From the NCBI GenBank assembly GCA_943371965.1, contig CALRWV020000001.1, positions 496,001-560,000 of the forward strand: 64,000 nucleotides of DNA, written 5' to 3'. Within the stretch, counting starts at the first letter, position 1. Every line of letters starts with the position of its first letter. The notes below the pieces were generated by a model. The model did no database searches, was not told where the DNA came from, and saw only the letters and a list, made by a program, of their open reading frames with translations. Positions 15,864 through 24,767 of the stretch are shown here, piece after piece. Origin of the DNA: CALRWV02 sp943371965 (GTDB lineage Bacteria > Bacteroidota > JABWAT01). Position numbers and translations under genes: made by a program.

Positions 15864-18773
15864 ATGAAGAAAATGATAATGGTACTATTTACCGTTTTGC
15901 TGAGTGTTTCGGCATTTGGACAAGTTACGATATTAACTGAATCGGTAGGTACAGTTGCTGGAACAACAGCCATTGCAGCTCATGAAGCTGCCAACAATTT
16001 TGATAACGATGGCTATACAATGTCTGATGGCGGTACTGGAACACCTGCAGATATTCGCCAAACAAGTGTATCCTCAGGGTATTCAGGTGCGACTGGCTTA
16101 GCAAATGTATTTTTTACATCAACTGCAGGAACCAGAGGTTTTTCAATATCGGGAATTGATGCATCAGCTTATAATACACTTACTCTTAGCTTTGGTTATA
16201 GAAAAGAGAGTGCTCCCGCAAATGCAACGTTCGCAGTGGAATGGTCAAGTGATGGTACTACATGGAATGCACTGACTGTAAGTAATTTACCTGCTGCCAA
16301 TGCTATTGTTGCATGGTATTTAGTTGACAATATTTCATTACCTTCTGGTGCTCAGGTTGCAAATTTAAGTATCAGATGGGTTAAGAGCGGTACATTATCT
16401 TTGCGGGTTGATGACATTAAACTTACTGGAATCGTTACTCCAAATGCCGCGCCTGTTGCATCTGCTGTTTCATTTACAGGAACCTTAACTGAAGGTGAGT
16501 TATTAACAGGATTCTACACTTACACAGATTCTGAGACCAATCCTGAAGGAACTACAACCTTCAAATGGTACGAAAGTGATGATGCAATCGGAACCAACAA
16601 AACTGCAATTGGTGGAGCCACGAGTACAACATTCACATTAACTGCATCTCAAATCGGAAAATATATTTCCTTCGAAGTTACTCCTGTAGCAACAACAGGA
16701 ACCTTAACAGGCAATGCTGTTGAGACCGAAAACAATGGTCCGGTTGCAGCTGCTGAAAATTCTGCTCCATCTGTTTCTGAAGTATCTGTTGCAGGAACAC
16801 TTACTGAAGGTGATACACTTACCGCTTCATATTCTTATTCAGATAACGAATTGGATGAAGAAGGAATGTCAACCTATAAATGGTATATCAGTGAGGATGA
16901 AGTTGGAACGGGAAAAACTGCAATTTCCGGTGCTGACACAATAATTTACGTACTGACAACTGCAGATGCAGGAAAATATATTTCTTTCGAAGTGACTCCA
17001 ATAGCATCAACAGGAACAACAACAGGTACAGCAGTTGAGTCAAGTTTGCAAGGTCCTGTTTTGGCGCTGCCAAATGATGCGCCTGTTGCTTCAGAGGTTG
17101 GTTTTACAGGAACTTTAACTCAAGGTCAAACTTTGACCGGTTCTTATACATATTCAGATACTGAAAATAATTCCGAAGGAACTTCAACTTTTCATTGGTA
17201 CAGAAGTGATGATGCTGAAGGAACAGGGAAAGTTTTACTGGGAAGTGAAACAGCGATTACATTTATTTTGACTAATAAAGAAATTGGAAAATATATTTCG
17301 TTTGAAGTAACACCGGTTGCAACTGTTGGGTCACTTACAGGAACTCCTGTTGAATCTTCATTGCAAGGTCCAATTGCCGGAATTCCAACTCTTTCAGTAA
17401 TTGGAACACTTGCAAATTTTGGAATTCTTGCAAATGAGACTTTTTCTGATTACCAAAGTTATAAAGTTAAAGCCGTTAATTTAACTTCTGATCTTGTGAT
17501 TGATGCTCCTGCAAATTTCGAAATTTCCACTTCAACTGATGGTGAATTTTCTTCTTCAATTATGTTGACTCCCTCATCAGGAACAGTTGATACCACTGTT
17601 ATTTATGTCAGATTTGCACCAACAACTGTTGGAATTAAAACCGGCAATATTACCAATGCAAGTACCGGACTGACAACTCAAAATGTTGCAGTTGCTGGAA
17701 CAAGCTGTTTGGAATTGCCGATTTCTGAGGAATTTGATTATACCGCTGGAACTATTTTGACAGCTAACGGATGGTCTGCTCATAGTGGTGCAGCATCAAA
17801 ACCAATCACAGTTGGAGAATCAAATAATCTATTTTATCCTGGTTATATTACTTCACCTACAGGAAATGCAGTAACACTTTCAACCTCAGGTGAAGATGTA
17901 AATAAAACCTTTGTGCCTCAAACAAGTGGAAATGTTTACTTTTCATTTTTGGTGAATGTTCAAACAGCAACTGTAACCGGTGATTATTTTGCAAACGCCA
18001 TGGACAATCCAATCAATTCTGCAATCTTGAGAGGCAGAGTTTTTGTAAAAAGTGATGGAGCAGGTAATTTGAATTTTGGTCTTAATTTGGGCTCAACTGC
18101 TGCAAAATTGGTTTATGCTCCAAGCTCTTATGCTGACAGTACTACCCATTTAATTGTTCTGAAATATTCAATTGTTGCAGGATCAAAAAATGACGAAGTT
18201 TCATTGTTCATCAACCCGGTATTAAATGGCATAGAGCCTTCAGCAGATCTGACTGTAGCTGATACTTCAACTGTATCAGGTTCTGACCTGACAAACGTTG
18301 GTGCATTTGCCTTGCGTCAGGGAAATTTTTCAATTGCAGCTGCATTAACATTTGATGCTTTGAGAATTGAAACATCATGGATCAGTGATGCACTTCCTGT
18401 TGAATTGACTTCTTTCTCCGCATCCAAATCAGCTACAGGTGCATCTCTTGTTTGGTCAACCAAAACTGAAACAAATAACTACGGTTTTGAGGTTGAAAAA
18501 TCTGCAGATCAGGCTTCATGGACAAAAATCGGGTTTGTAGCAGGAAAAGGAACTTCAACTGTTTCACAGTCTTATTCTTTTGCTGACAATAAAGCATCCG
18601 GAACAGCTTATTACCGCCTGAAACAATTGGACAATAATGGTGGTTTCCATTATTCAGGTATTGAAGCGGTAACTCTAACTGCTGAAAAATTTGAGGTTTC
18701 TGGAAACTTCCCGAACCCATTCAATCCGACAACCAAAATTGCATTCAACCTTCCACAGGATGCAAAAGTATGA
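15864..18773 (+). CDS. Secreted Ig-repeat protein with nonsense codon in its T9SS sorting domain
   Basis: As read, 969 residues: signal peptide (AFGQ), a jelly-roll (to about 190), three Ig-like repeats of exactly 105 residues (194-508), an ASH-like domain, a second jelly-roll like that of the protein at 24990, an Fn3-like domain, and the first half of a sorting domain (GNFPNPFNPTTKIAFNLPQDAKV). It then meets TGA at 18771. The same frame continues for 58 more codons with a perfect sorting-domain second half ending KSMTLMK and TAA at 18950. Paralogues have an AGA arginine codon at this place. The stop removes the part of the CTD needed for T9SS recognition, so the product should stay in the periplasm unless the stop is read through. 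Strong promoter and AGAGGAG ribosome site; otherwise intact. Confidence 0.88.
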   Translation: MKKMIMVLFTVLLSVSAFGQVTILTESVGTVAGTTAIAAHEAANNFDNDGYTMSDGGTGTPADIRQTSVSSGYSGATGLANVFFTSTAGTRGFSISGIDASAYNTLTLSFGYRKESAPANATFAVEWSSDGTTWNALTVSNLPAANAIVAWYLVDNISLPSGAQVANLSIRWVKSGTLSLRVDDIKLTGIVTPNAAPVASAVSFTGTLTEGELLTGFYTYTDSETNPEGTTTFKWYESDDAIGTNKTAIGGATSTTFTLTASQIGKYISFEVTPVATTGTLTGNAVETENNGPVAAAENSAPSVSEVSVAGTLTEGDTLTASYSYSDNELDEEGMSTYKWYISEDEVGTGKTAISGADTIIYVLTTADAGKYISFEVTPIASTGTTTGTAVESSLQGPVLALPNDAPVASEVGFTGTLTQGQTLTGSYTYSDTENNSEGTSTFHWYRSDDAEGTGKVLLGSETAITFILTNKEIGKYISFEVTPVATVGSLTGTPVESSLQGPIAGIPTLSVIGTLANFGILANETFSDYQSYKVKAVNLTSDLVIDAPANFEISTSTDGEFSSSIMLTPSSGTVDTTVIYVRFAPTTVGIKTGNITNASTGLTTQNVAVAGTSCLELPISEEFDYTAGTILTANGWSAHSGAASKPITVGESNNLFYPGYITSPTGNAVTLSTSGEDVNKTFVPQTSGNVYFSFLVNVQTATVTGDYFANAMDNPINSAILRGRVFVKSDGAGNLNFGLNLGSTAAKLVYAPSSYADSTTHLIVLKYSIVAGSKNDEVSLFINPVLNGIEPSADLTVADTSTVSGSDLTNVGAFALRQGNFSIAAALTFDALRIETSWISDALPVELTSFSASKSATGASLVWSTKTETNNYGFEVEKSADQASWTKIGFVAGKGTSTVSQSYSFADNKASGTAYYRLKQLDNNGGFHYSGIEAVTLTAEKFEVSGNFPNPFNPTTKIAFNLPQDAKV
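16443..17387 (+). repeat. Three tandem 315-bp Ig-like coding repeats
   Basis: Units start at 16443, 16758 and 17073, each exactly 315 bp (105 codons). Each opens with N-x-AP and carries FTGTLT/VAGTLTEG, KWY or HWY, and GKYISFEVTP near the end. DNA identity is moderate, so recent unequal crossing-over is possible but not shown. Confidence 0.8.
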
Positions 18774-18950
18774 GTATCGGTTTCAAATATACTGGGTCAG
18801 GAAATTGCGGTATTGGCAAATGGTGATTTCAAAGCCGGATACAATATTCAAGTTCCTTTCAACGCTTCAAAAATGACTTCCGGAGTCTATTTCTACACAG
18901 TAACTGCCAATGGCAAATCGGTTACCAAATCGATGACACTGATGAAATAA
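18774..18950 (+). pseudogene. Severed second half of the sorting domain
   Basis: 58 sense codons plus TAA, in the same frame as the upstream gene, beginning VSVSNILGQEIAVLANG and ending KSMTLMK. It has no start codon or ribosome site of its own and would be made only by stop-codon read-through. Confidence 0.8.
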
Positions 18951-19000
18951 AGTCCAGTTTTCCTTTTTTGAATATTTGGAAAATAAAATAGACTGATAAA

Positions 19001-19032
19001 CAGAAAAGGGCGTTTTAAACGCCCTTTTCTGT
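19001..19032 (+). terminator. Intrinsic terminator
   Basis: CAGAAAAGGGCGTTT / AAACGCCCTTTTCTG, a 15-bp perfect stem followed by TTTAAT, 51 bp after the TAA at 18950. Its position after the TAA, not the TGA, fits a gene whose ancestral end was at 18950. Confidence 0.75.
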
Positions 19033-19099
19033 TTAATAACGGTATTGTTGTCTTTGATTTGTGAACAGAAAATTAAATGATTCAGTCTGATAAAAAGAC

Positions 19100-19131
19100 T
19101 TTGTAATTATTAAACTGATTTGATACTTTTG
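19100..19131 (+). promoter_or_regulatory. Bacteroidota-type promoter
   Basis: TTTG at 19100-19103, a 20-bp spacer, TACTTTTG at 19124-19131: an exact match to TTTG-N20-TAnnTTTG, 26 bp before the ATG at 19158. Confidence 0.65.
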
Positions 19132-19157
19132 CTTAAATTTTTAAATGGAGAAATGTT

Positions 19158-21335
19158 ATGAAAAAAATGGTAAGTCTCTTAGGCTTGATGATGATGTCAG
19201 CAGTTATTTTCGGGCAGGTTACAATTCATTACTGGAATTTTAATGGTACACCGGGAACACAACCAAATGCATGGGTAAGTCCAGTTTCTGCAACTACAGG
19301 TTCAGGTTCAATAACACATAATATAACCAATACTGCCAGTTTTAGTGGCGATGTTGGCAACGTTGAAGGATCTGATGGAGCAGGGGGTTCTTTTTGCGCT
19401 GTTGATCAGGTAAATAACGGTAATTCATTAATTTTTTCTGTGACATCAGTTGGTTACAGTGATTTAGTTTTTAGCTATACAACCAGGGGTACAGGTTCTG
19501 GTTTTACTACACAGACAATTGACTACTCAACTGATGGTACAAATTTTTCCAATTTTACAACTATCACTGGACGCAATGTAACTTCATATAGTGTTCAAAC
19601 AGTTAATTTTAGTTCGGTTTCGGCTGCAAACAACAATGCAGACTTCAAGATAAAAATTACATTGTCTGGAGCTACTGGTGCAACTGGAAACAATAGATTT
19701 GATAATTTTAAAGTAAGAGGTACTACATTAACATTAAATGATGGAGATGGTAGTGCATCAATATCAAATAATAATGGTTCTGTATTAGATGGAAAACCTA
19801 TTTGGTTAAGAAATACTTCAAATTCCCAAGCAGATATTGTTATTTCAGGTACATCATCTGGTACATTGGCAAATGCAAGTATTACCGTGCCTTCCAGTTG
19901 GGGTGTTATTTCTGATGCAAATGTATCATTATCAGGAACGGGGTTTAGTGGTTCAACTTTTTCAACATCTTCAAATGTAATAACTATTTCTTCAGCATTA
20001 CTTACTAATACTGCTACAGGAACTGTTCATTTGGATAATATTACTACACCCAATCCGACTTCCGTTTCTGATGATGGCAATTATCAATTTTTAGTTAAAA
20101 CTGCAAAATCAGGCGGAACATTAACTTCTCTAGCTACTTCACCTACTGCTTACGTCGTTATTCCAATTGCAAATATCAGGGATGAAACTTCAGGTGTATC
20201 AAATGATCTGAATAAAACAGTTGTTGTTTATGGAAATTTGACTGGCCCGACTGGAAGTTTCAGTACAACAGGAACCGATAACTTTATTCAGGATGCCACT
20301 GGTGGAGTAAATATTTTCAGATCAGGTGTTATTTCACTTACTCAAAGCAATAATTATTTTGTTAAGGGTCAAGTTATCCAATTTCCTTCTGGTGGATTAA
20401 CTGAAGTTAATCCTGGTTCTGCAACTGATATTATTGATGATGGAGCAGGTACTCCTGTTTCAGGAACCCTAACAACGGTTACCGCTTTGAGCTCTGATAA
20501 TCCTGCCAATGAAGGTTCATTATTTACCATTCAAAACGTTTCATTAACGTCAGGAACTTGGCCAACTGTTGCGGGTACAAATAACACAACAACAACCCTA
20601 ACATTTTCCGATGCCTCGTTGAATTCCTTTACAGTCTTTATCGATGCTGAAACTGATATTGATGGCACAACTGAACCAACATGGCCACAAGATTTAAGAG
20701 GAATTTGGACAGATAAAAGTGGTTACGGATTGTTGCCAAGAGCATTAACCGATATCGCTGCTGCAGGAACTCTTCCAGTAGAACTTGTAAACTTCCGTGC
20801 TTCAAAATCTTTAAATGGAGTTACTTTAAACTGGTCAACCAAAACAGAAACCAACAACAACGGTTTTGAAATTGAAAAGTCGGCTGACAAATCAAGCTGG
20901 ACAAAAGTCGGTTTTGTTGCCGGAAAAGGAACCACTACTGAAGCTCAAACCTACTCTTTCTCATTACCCATCACCCGTAACGCATCACAGCTTTATTTCA
21001 GACTTAAACAGTTGGATAACGATGGTAAATTTGAATACTCTAAAATCGAAGAAATTTCAGTTCTTGCTGATCGTTTTGAATTGATCGGCAACTATCCAAA
21101 TCCGTTCAACCCAACAACTAAAATTGCTTTCAATCTTCCAAAAGATGCAAATGTAAGAGTTTCGGTTTCAAACATTTTGGGTCAGGAAATTGCTGTTCTT
21201 GCCAACAGAACTTTCAAAGCAGGAAATGGAATCACTGTTGATTTCAATGCCGCAAATTTCTCAACAGGAATGTATTTCTACACAGTTACTGTTGATGGTA
21301 AATCATTTACCAAATCAATGACATTGATGAAATAA
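19158..21335 (+). CDS. Secreted OB-fold/jelly-roll protein with T9SS tail
   Basis: 725 residues: signal peptide (IFGQ), an N-terminal jelly-roll-like region starting VTIHYWNFNGTPGTQPNAW, a beta-sandwich (about 190-335), an OB-fold-like domain (segments VVVYGNLTGPTGS and NFIQDATGGVNIF, then FVKGQVIQFPSGGLTEV) and an Fn3-like domain carrying the PITRNAS heptamer insert. It ends in a sorting domain with GNYPNPFNPTTKIAFNLP. The OB region is of the type found in the two minus-strand nuclease-like proteins, but there is no catalytic domain here, so a binding role is more likely. GGAG lies 7 bases before the ATG. Confidence 0.82.
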   Translation: MKKMVSLLGLMMMSAVIFGQVTIHYWNFNGTPGTQPNAWVSPVSATTGSGSITHNITNTASFSGDVGNVEGSDGAGGSFCAVDQVNNGNSLIFSVTSVGYSDLVFSYTTRGTGSGFTTQTIDYSTDGTNFSNFTTITGRNVTSYSVQTVNFSSVSAANNNADFKIKITLSGATGATGNNRFDNFKVRGTTLTLNDGDGSASISNNNGSVLDGKPIWLRNTSNSQADIVISGTSSGTLANASITVPSSWGVISDANVSLSGTGFSGSTFSTSSNVITISSALLTNTATGTVHLDNITTPNPTSVSDDGNYQFLVKTAKSGGTLTSLATSPTAYVVIPIANIRDETSGVSNDLNKTVVVYGNLTGPTGSFSTTGTDNFIQDATGGVNIFRSGVISLTQSNNYFVKGQVIQFPSGGLTEVNPGSATDIIDDGAGTPVSGTLTTVTALSSDNPANEGSLFTIQNVSLTSGTWPTVAGTNNTTTTLTFSDASLNSFTVFIDAETDIDGTTEPTWPQDLRGIWTDKSGYGLLPRALTDIAAAGTLPVELVNFRASKSLNGVTLNWSTKTETNNNGFEIEKSADKSSWTKVGFVAGKGTTTEAQTYSFSLPITRNASQLYFRLKQLDNDGKFEYSKIEEISVLADRFELIGNYPNPFNPTTKIAFNLPKDANVRVSVSNILGQEIAVLANRTFKAGNGITVDFNAANFSTGMYFYTVTVDGKSFTKSMTLMK
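20969..20989 (+). repeat. In-frame three-heptamer insert, CATCACA type
   Basis: CATCACC CGTAACG CATCACA, exactly 21 bp, encoding part of LPITRNASQ. Members of the same domain without it have short unrelated loops at this place (for example ADNKASGTAY). Confidence 0.5.
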
Positions 21336-21340
21336 TTTTT

Positions 21341-21426
21341 CGTGATGCGGCAGTCGTCCGTCAGGAGACGGATTTTCAATGATACGTAAAACGGTAGTCG
21401 TCCGTCGGGAGACGGATTTTCAATGA
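21341..21426 (+). repeat. 3' module: CGTGATG heptamers plus two CCGTC hairpins
   Basis: Begins 5 bp after the stop. CGTGATG CGGCAGT leads into TCGTCCGTCAGGAGACGGATTTTCAATGA; then GATACGTAAAACGGTAG leads into a second copy with GGGA as loop (21399-21426). Each has a CCGTC / GACGG stem. Further copies lie at 24641, 24684 and 28086. Confidence 0.7.
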
Positions 21427-21433
21427 GATTAGA

Positions 21434-21473
21434 ACCCTGACAGCGGTCGAAAGACCCTGTCAGAGGTTTTTAA
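21434..21473 (+). terminator. CCCTGACAG / CTGTCAG hairpin
   Basis: Hairpin ACCCTGACAGCGGTC-GAAA-GACCCTGTCAGAGGTTTTT with a GNRA-like GAAA loop and a T-run. Near-identical elements follow the genes ending at 24629, 28072 and 30499. Confidence 0.7.
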
Positions 21474-21496
21474 AACCACGATTTAAGGTATTCTTT

Positions 21497-21540
21497 AAAA
21501 GCCTTTCAGCCTTCAAAAAGTTGAAAGGCTTTTTTTTTAA
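21497..21540 (+). terminator. Second intrinsic terminator
   Basis: AAAAGCCTTTCA (21497-21508) pairs with TGAAAGGCTTTT (21522-21533), followed by a run of T. Classic rho-independent form, about 60 bp before the next ATG. Confidence 0.75.
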
Positions 21541-21602
21541 CCTTTTTTTAATGTAATTTAGAATTTTGAGAAATTTCAGTTATTAATCAGGATGGGGGAT
21601 AG

Positions 21603-24600
21603 ATGAGAAAAGTTATTGTTTTAATTTCAATTTTAATGTTGCCATTGGCAGTTTTCGGACAATTTGGAAATGCTGTTTCTTTTAACGGCAGTTCTACTTA
21701 TGGTGTCCGTCAGGTTCCTGTTACTGGAGTCGCAGAAATTACCATGGAAACCTGGATGAATATGCATTCCAGTGCAGGAAATGGAATTCTGTTTTATTAT
21801 GGAAATACCGGTGGCAATGGATTCGGATTGTTCCGCGTTGGAAATGTCCTGCATTATCTTGCCGGAGGAGTGTTGATAAAATCAACAGGACTAACAATTC
21901 CGTTGAATGAATGGCATCACTGGGCAATTACCAGAGGTGGTCTTAACGATGTAAAAATTTACAAAGATGGTGCTGTTGCATATACTGACACTTTAAGTGC
22001 AAACATTGCTTTATCAACTGATTCATTGAATATTGGAGGTAGAGATGGAGCAGAGTTTACCGAAGCAGAATTTGATGAATTCAGATTCTGGAACATTGAC
22101 AGATCTCCTTCTGAGATTCTGGCTAATAAAAATGTCATTATTGCAAATAATGCAACCAGCTTGAGAGTCAATTACCATTTTGATGAACCAAATGGAGCAG
22201 TTACTGCTTTGGATGCAACTACAAACAGCAATAAACTGGCGCTTAGGAATGGTCCAACTTATTCTGCATCCGGTCTAACCATTCCAAACACAAAATCGGT
22301 ACAATTTAATGGTGTAAGTGCAAGAGTTAGAGTCACTGATCTAGCTCCGCAAAATGGAAGCGCAATATCCAATGCATATAAAATTTCAGGTACAGCAATA
22401 ACTCTTGAAGCTTGGGTAAATTTAGCCGAGTTACCTGCTATCGGTTCAGAATATCTCGTTTTTGGAAGACCTGCACTTTCATCATTAAATTTTGATCCTT
22501 TTTATTCCTATGCATTAAGAATCAAAAATGAATCAGGAAATGCAAGATTCAATTTTCATCTGTCAGATGGAACAGAAGGCTCTTCATTTGGAGCAACTGC
22601 AGATACAGTTATAATAGAAACCGGAAAATGGTATCATCTTTCCGGAACTTTTAATGGCTCTTCTGCCAAAATATATGTTAACGGACAACTGAAATCGGAA
22701 AATATCACTTCAGGAAATTCAATTACCTCTGGTTCAACAGGATTTTATATTGGTGGAACAGTGGTTAGTTATTTTAATGGTTTGATTGATGAAGTGAGGT
22801 TGTGGAATATTACACGAACATCAACTGAAATTAATATGAGTAAAGATTCACCCTTATTTGGATATGAATCCGGTTTAGCAGGTTACTGGTCTTTTGAAAC
22901 ATCAACTCCAACCGTCACACCTGATAAAACCAATAATCATAATGATCTTGCGGTTCAATCTGGTGCTCAACTTATTAATATTCCTGTAGGAGCCGTATTT
23001 GAAATAAAACCTTCAAAGATTACAATTTCCAATTTATCCGGTACAAGTGGAGGATTTTATTCTGCTAAATTAGGTTCAGACGGATTTCCGACACCAACTT
23101 TTTCTGCAGACAATTTACCTGAAGGAATGACACTTACTGGAGATTCGTTAAAATGGGAAGTTCCAATTGATGCACTGGGTATTTATAATCTTGATTTGAC
23201 AACAACCAACTCGGCCGGTTCTATTGATACAACATTTTATCTTTATATTGAAAGTTTTCATCAGACATCAAATCTGGTAACTCTTGATGTTGCCTCAAGA
23301 GGAAAAATAGGCGATTTTGGACTATCCGGAAGGGGTATGAAATTCAATTCAAAAGAATTATTATACAATGGTGATTTCTCACTTGTTGATAGAAACAATG
23401 CAAAATATGCCGGTGGTTTGGGATCTACGTTAAATAGTTTTCACCCACTAACGGGTTTTAAAACTGTTTCCAGTTCGCTTCCCGATTTTACAGCTGCACG
23501 TTCAACAATGAATGATGCTTGGGAATCCAACAGAATAAATTTAAAGGTTTTGCAGACTGTTTATACAAAAACCACTTCACCTGATGACAAATATTCAATT
23601 TTGGAATATCAGGTAGTCAACACATCAGGTACAGCTATTGATGATCTGTTTGCCCAATTTACAACCGATTTCGATATCGGAAATTCTGGCAATAATAAAG
23701 GCGGTTATGACTCTGGTCTTCAGTTGATTTACACTTATGAAAATGGTGGCGAAACAAATGCAGATTATGCTGGAATTGTTCTTCTCAACAAACAAGCATC
23801 GGGCGCTGCTGCCTTTACACTGGCATCCGCAGGAAATTATATACGCAGCACTGCCAAGGTAACATCGTTTGAAATTGATTCAACAAGTATTAATGACTTT
23901 CGGAACCAAATCACAACAGGACCTTTTACTCTTCAGCTCTTTGATACTCTCAGGATCGTCTTTGCTGTTGTTGCCGGACATAATCTTGCAGATTTAAAAC
24001 TTTCTGCTGCTGCGGCAAAAGTTTATTTTTCCGTAGAAACTGTGCCGGTCGAACTTGTTAGCTTCAAAGCCTCAAAATCAAATTCAGGTGTAACCTTAAA
24101 CTGGTCAACCAAAACTGAAACCAACAATGCGGGATGGGAAATCGAATCCAGACAATTGACAACGGACAATGGACAACAGAAAAATACTGAGTTCGCAAAA
24201 GTTGGTTTTGTTTCCGGAAAAGGAACAACAACTGAAGTTCAACGTTATTCGTTCTCATTACCCATCACACGTAACGCATCACAGATGCAATTCAGACTGA
24301 AACAAATTGACAATGACGGTAAATTCCAATATTCTTCAATCGAAGAAATTTCAGTTCTGGCTGATAAGTTTGAATTGTTGGGAAACTATCCTAATCCGTT
24401 CAATCCGGCAACCAAAATTGCCTTCAACCTTCCAAAAGATGCAAATGTAAGAGTTTCGGTTTCAAACGTATTGGGTCAGGAAATTGCAGTTCTTGCAAAC
24501 AGATCTTTCAAAGCAGGAAATGGAATCACTGTTGATTTCAATGCATCCAGTTTCTCAACCGGTATGTATTTTTACACGGTTTCTGTTGACGGTAAATCAT

Positions 24601-24629
24601 TTACCAAATCAATGACGCTGATGAAGTAA
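21603..24629 (+). CDS. Secreted double LamG-like protein with T9SS tail
   Basis: 1008 residues: signal peptide (VFGQ), two concanavalin A/LamG-like domains and a sorting domain. The first spans about 20-185 (EITMETWMNMHSS, NEWHHWAITRGG, FDEFRFWN). The second spans about 235-440 (ITLEAWVNLAEL, GKWYHLSGTFNGSSAKIYVNG, IDEVRLWNITR). An Ig-like putative-adhesion segment (GFPTPTFSADNLPEGMTL) and a region of unknown fold follow. The Fn3-like domain holds both heptamer inserts (RQLTTDNGQQKN and PITRNAS) and is followed by GNYPNPFNPATKIAFNLP. LamG folds bind glycans or proteins, so adhesion is the likely role; ligand unknown. The GGATGGGGGAT before the ATG is a strong ribosome site. Confidence 0.85.
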   Translation: MRKVIVLISILMLPLAVFGQFGNAVSFNGSSTYGVRQVPVTGVAEITMETWMNMHSSAGNGILFYYGNTGGNGFGLFRVGNVLHYLAGGVLIKSTGLTIPLNEWHHWAITRGGLNDVKIYKDGAVAYTDTLSANIALSTDSLNIGGRDGAEFTEAEFDEFRFWNIDRSPSEILANKNVIIANNATSLRVNYHFDEPNGAVTALDATTNSNKLALRNGPTYSASGLTIPNTKSVQFNGVSARVRVTDLAPQNGSAISNAYKISGTAITLEAWVNLAELPAIGSEYLVFGRPALSSLNFDPFYSYALRIKNESGNARFNFHLSDGTEGSSFGATADTVIIETGKWYHLSGTFNGSSAKIYVNGQLKSENITSGNSITSGSTGFYIGGTVVSYFNGLIDEVRLWNITRTSTEINMSKDSPLFGYESGLAGYWSFETSTPTVTPDKTNNHNDLAVQSGAQLINIPVGAVFEIKPSKITISNLSGTSGGFYSAKLGSDGFPTPTFSADNLPEGMTLTGDSLKWEVPIDALGIYNLDLTTTNSAGSIDTTFYLYIESFHQTSNLVTLDVASRGKIGDFGLSGRGMKFNSKELLYNGDFSLVDRNNAKYAGGLGSTLNSFHPLTGFKTVSSSLPDFTAARSTMNDAWESNRINLKVLQTVYTKTTSPDDKYSILEYQVVNTSGTAIDDLFAQFTTDFDIGNSGNNKGGYDSGLQLIYTYENGGETNADYAGIVLLNKQASGAAAFTLASAGNYIRSTAKVTSFEIDSTSINDFRNQITTGPFTLQLFDTLRIVFAVVAGHNLADLKLSAAAAKVYFSVETVPVELVSFKASKSNSGVTLNWSTKTETNNAGWEIESRQLTTDNGQQKNTEFAKVGFVSGKGTTTEVQRYSFSLPITRNASQMQFRLKQIDNDGKFQYSSIEEISVLADKFELLGNYPNPFNPATKIAFNLPKDANVRVSVSNVLGQEIAVLANRSFKAGNGITVDFNASSFSTGMYFYTVSVDGKSFTKSMTLMK
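24151..24179 (+). repeat. In-frame heptamer insert, GACAACG type
   Basis: GACAATT GACAACG GACAATG GACAACAG, encoding RQLTTDNGQQ in frame. The closest coding match to the non-coding phrase at 15447. Confidence 0.7.
24263..24283 (+). repeat. In-frame three-heptamer insert, CATCACA type
   Basis: CATCACA CGTAACG CATCACA, 21 bp, encoding part of LPITRNASQ. Confidence 0.5.
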
Positions 24630-24640
24630 TTTCGAGAAAC

Positions 24641-24714
24641 GTCCGTCGGGAGACGGATTTTCAATGATACGGCATACGTGAGTCGTCGATCGGGAGACGG
24701 ATTCTCAATGAGCC
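24641..24714 (+). repeat. 3' module: two CCGTC-type hairpins with heptamers between
   Basis: GTCCGTCGGGAGACGGATTTTCAATGA (24641-24667) overlaps the start of GATACGG CATACGT GAGTCGT, and a second diverged hairpin copy (24684-24711, GTCGATCGGGAGACGG) follows. It starts 11 bp after the stop at 24629. Confidence 0.65.
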
Positions 24715-24729
24715 GTGAGAATATCATAA

Positions 24730-24767
24730 CCCTGACAGCGGTCGAAAGACCCTGTCAGAGGTTTTTT
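24730..24767 (+). terminator. CCCTGACAG / CTGTCAG hairpin
   Basis: Same hairpin as at 21434, with the GAAA loop and a TTTTTT tail. Confidence 0.7.

Noticed and set aside
18771..18773. TGA read as an amino acid (selenocysteine or reassigned code)
   Set aside because: Genes in this window end naturally in TGA (for example at 41978, 43105 and 48141), no SECIS-like hairpin follows, and paralogues have arginine there.
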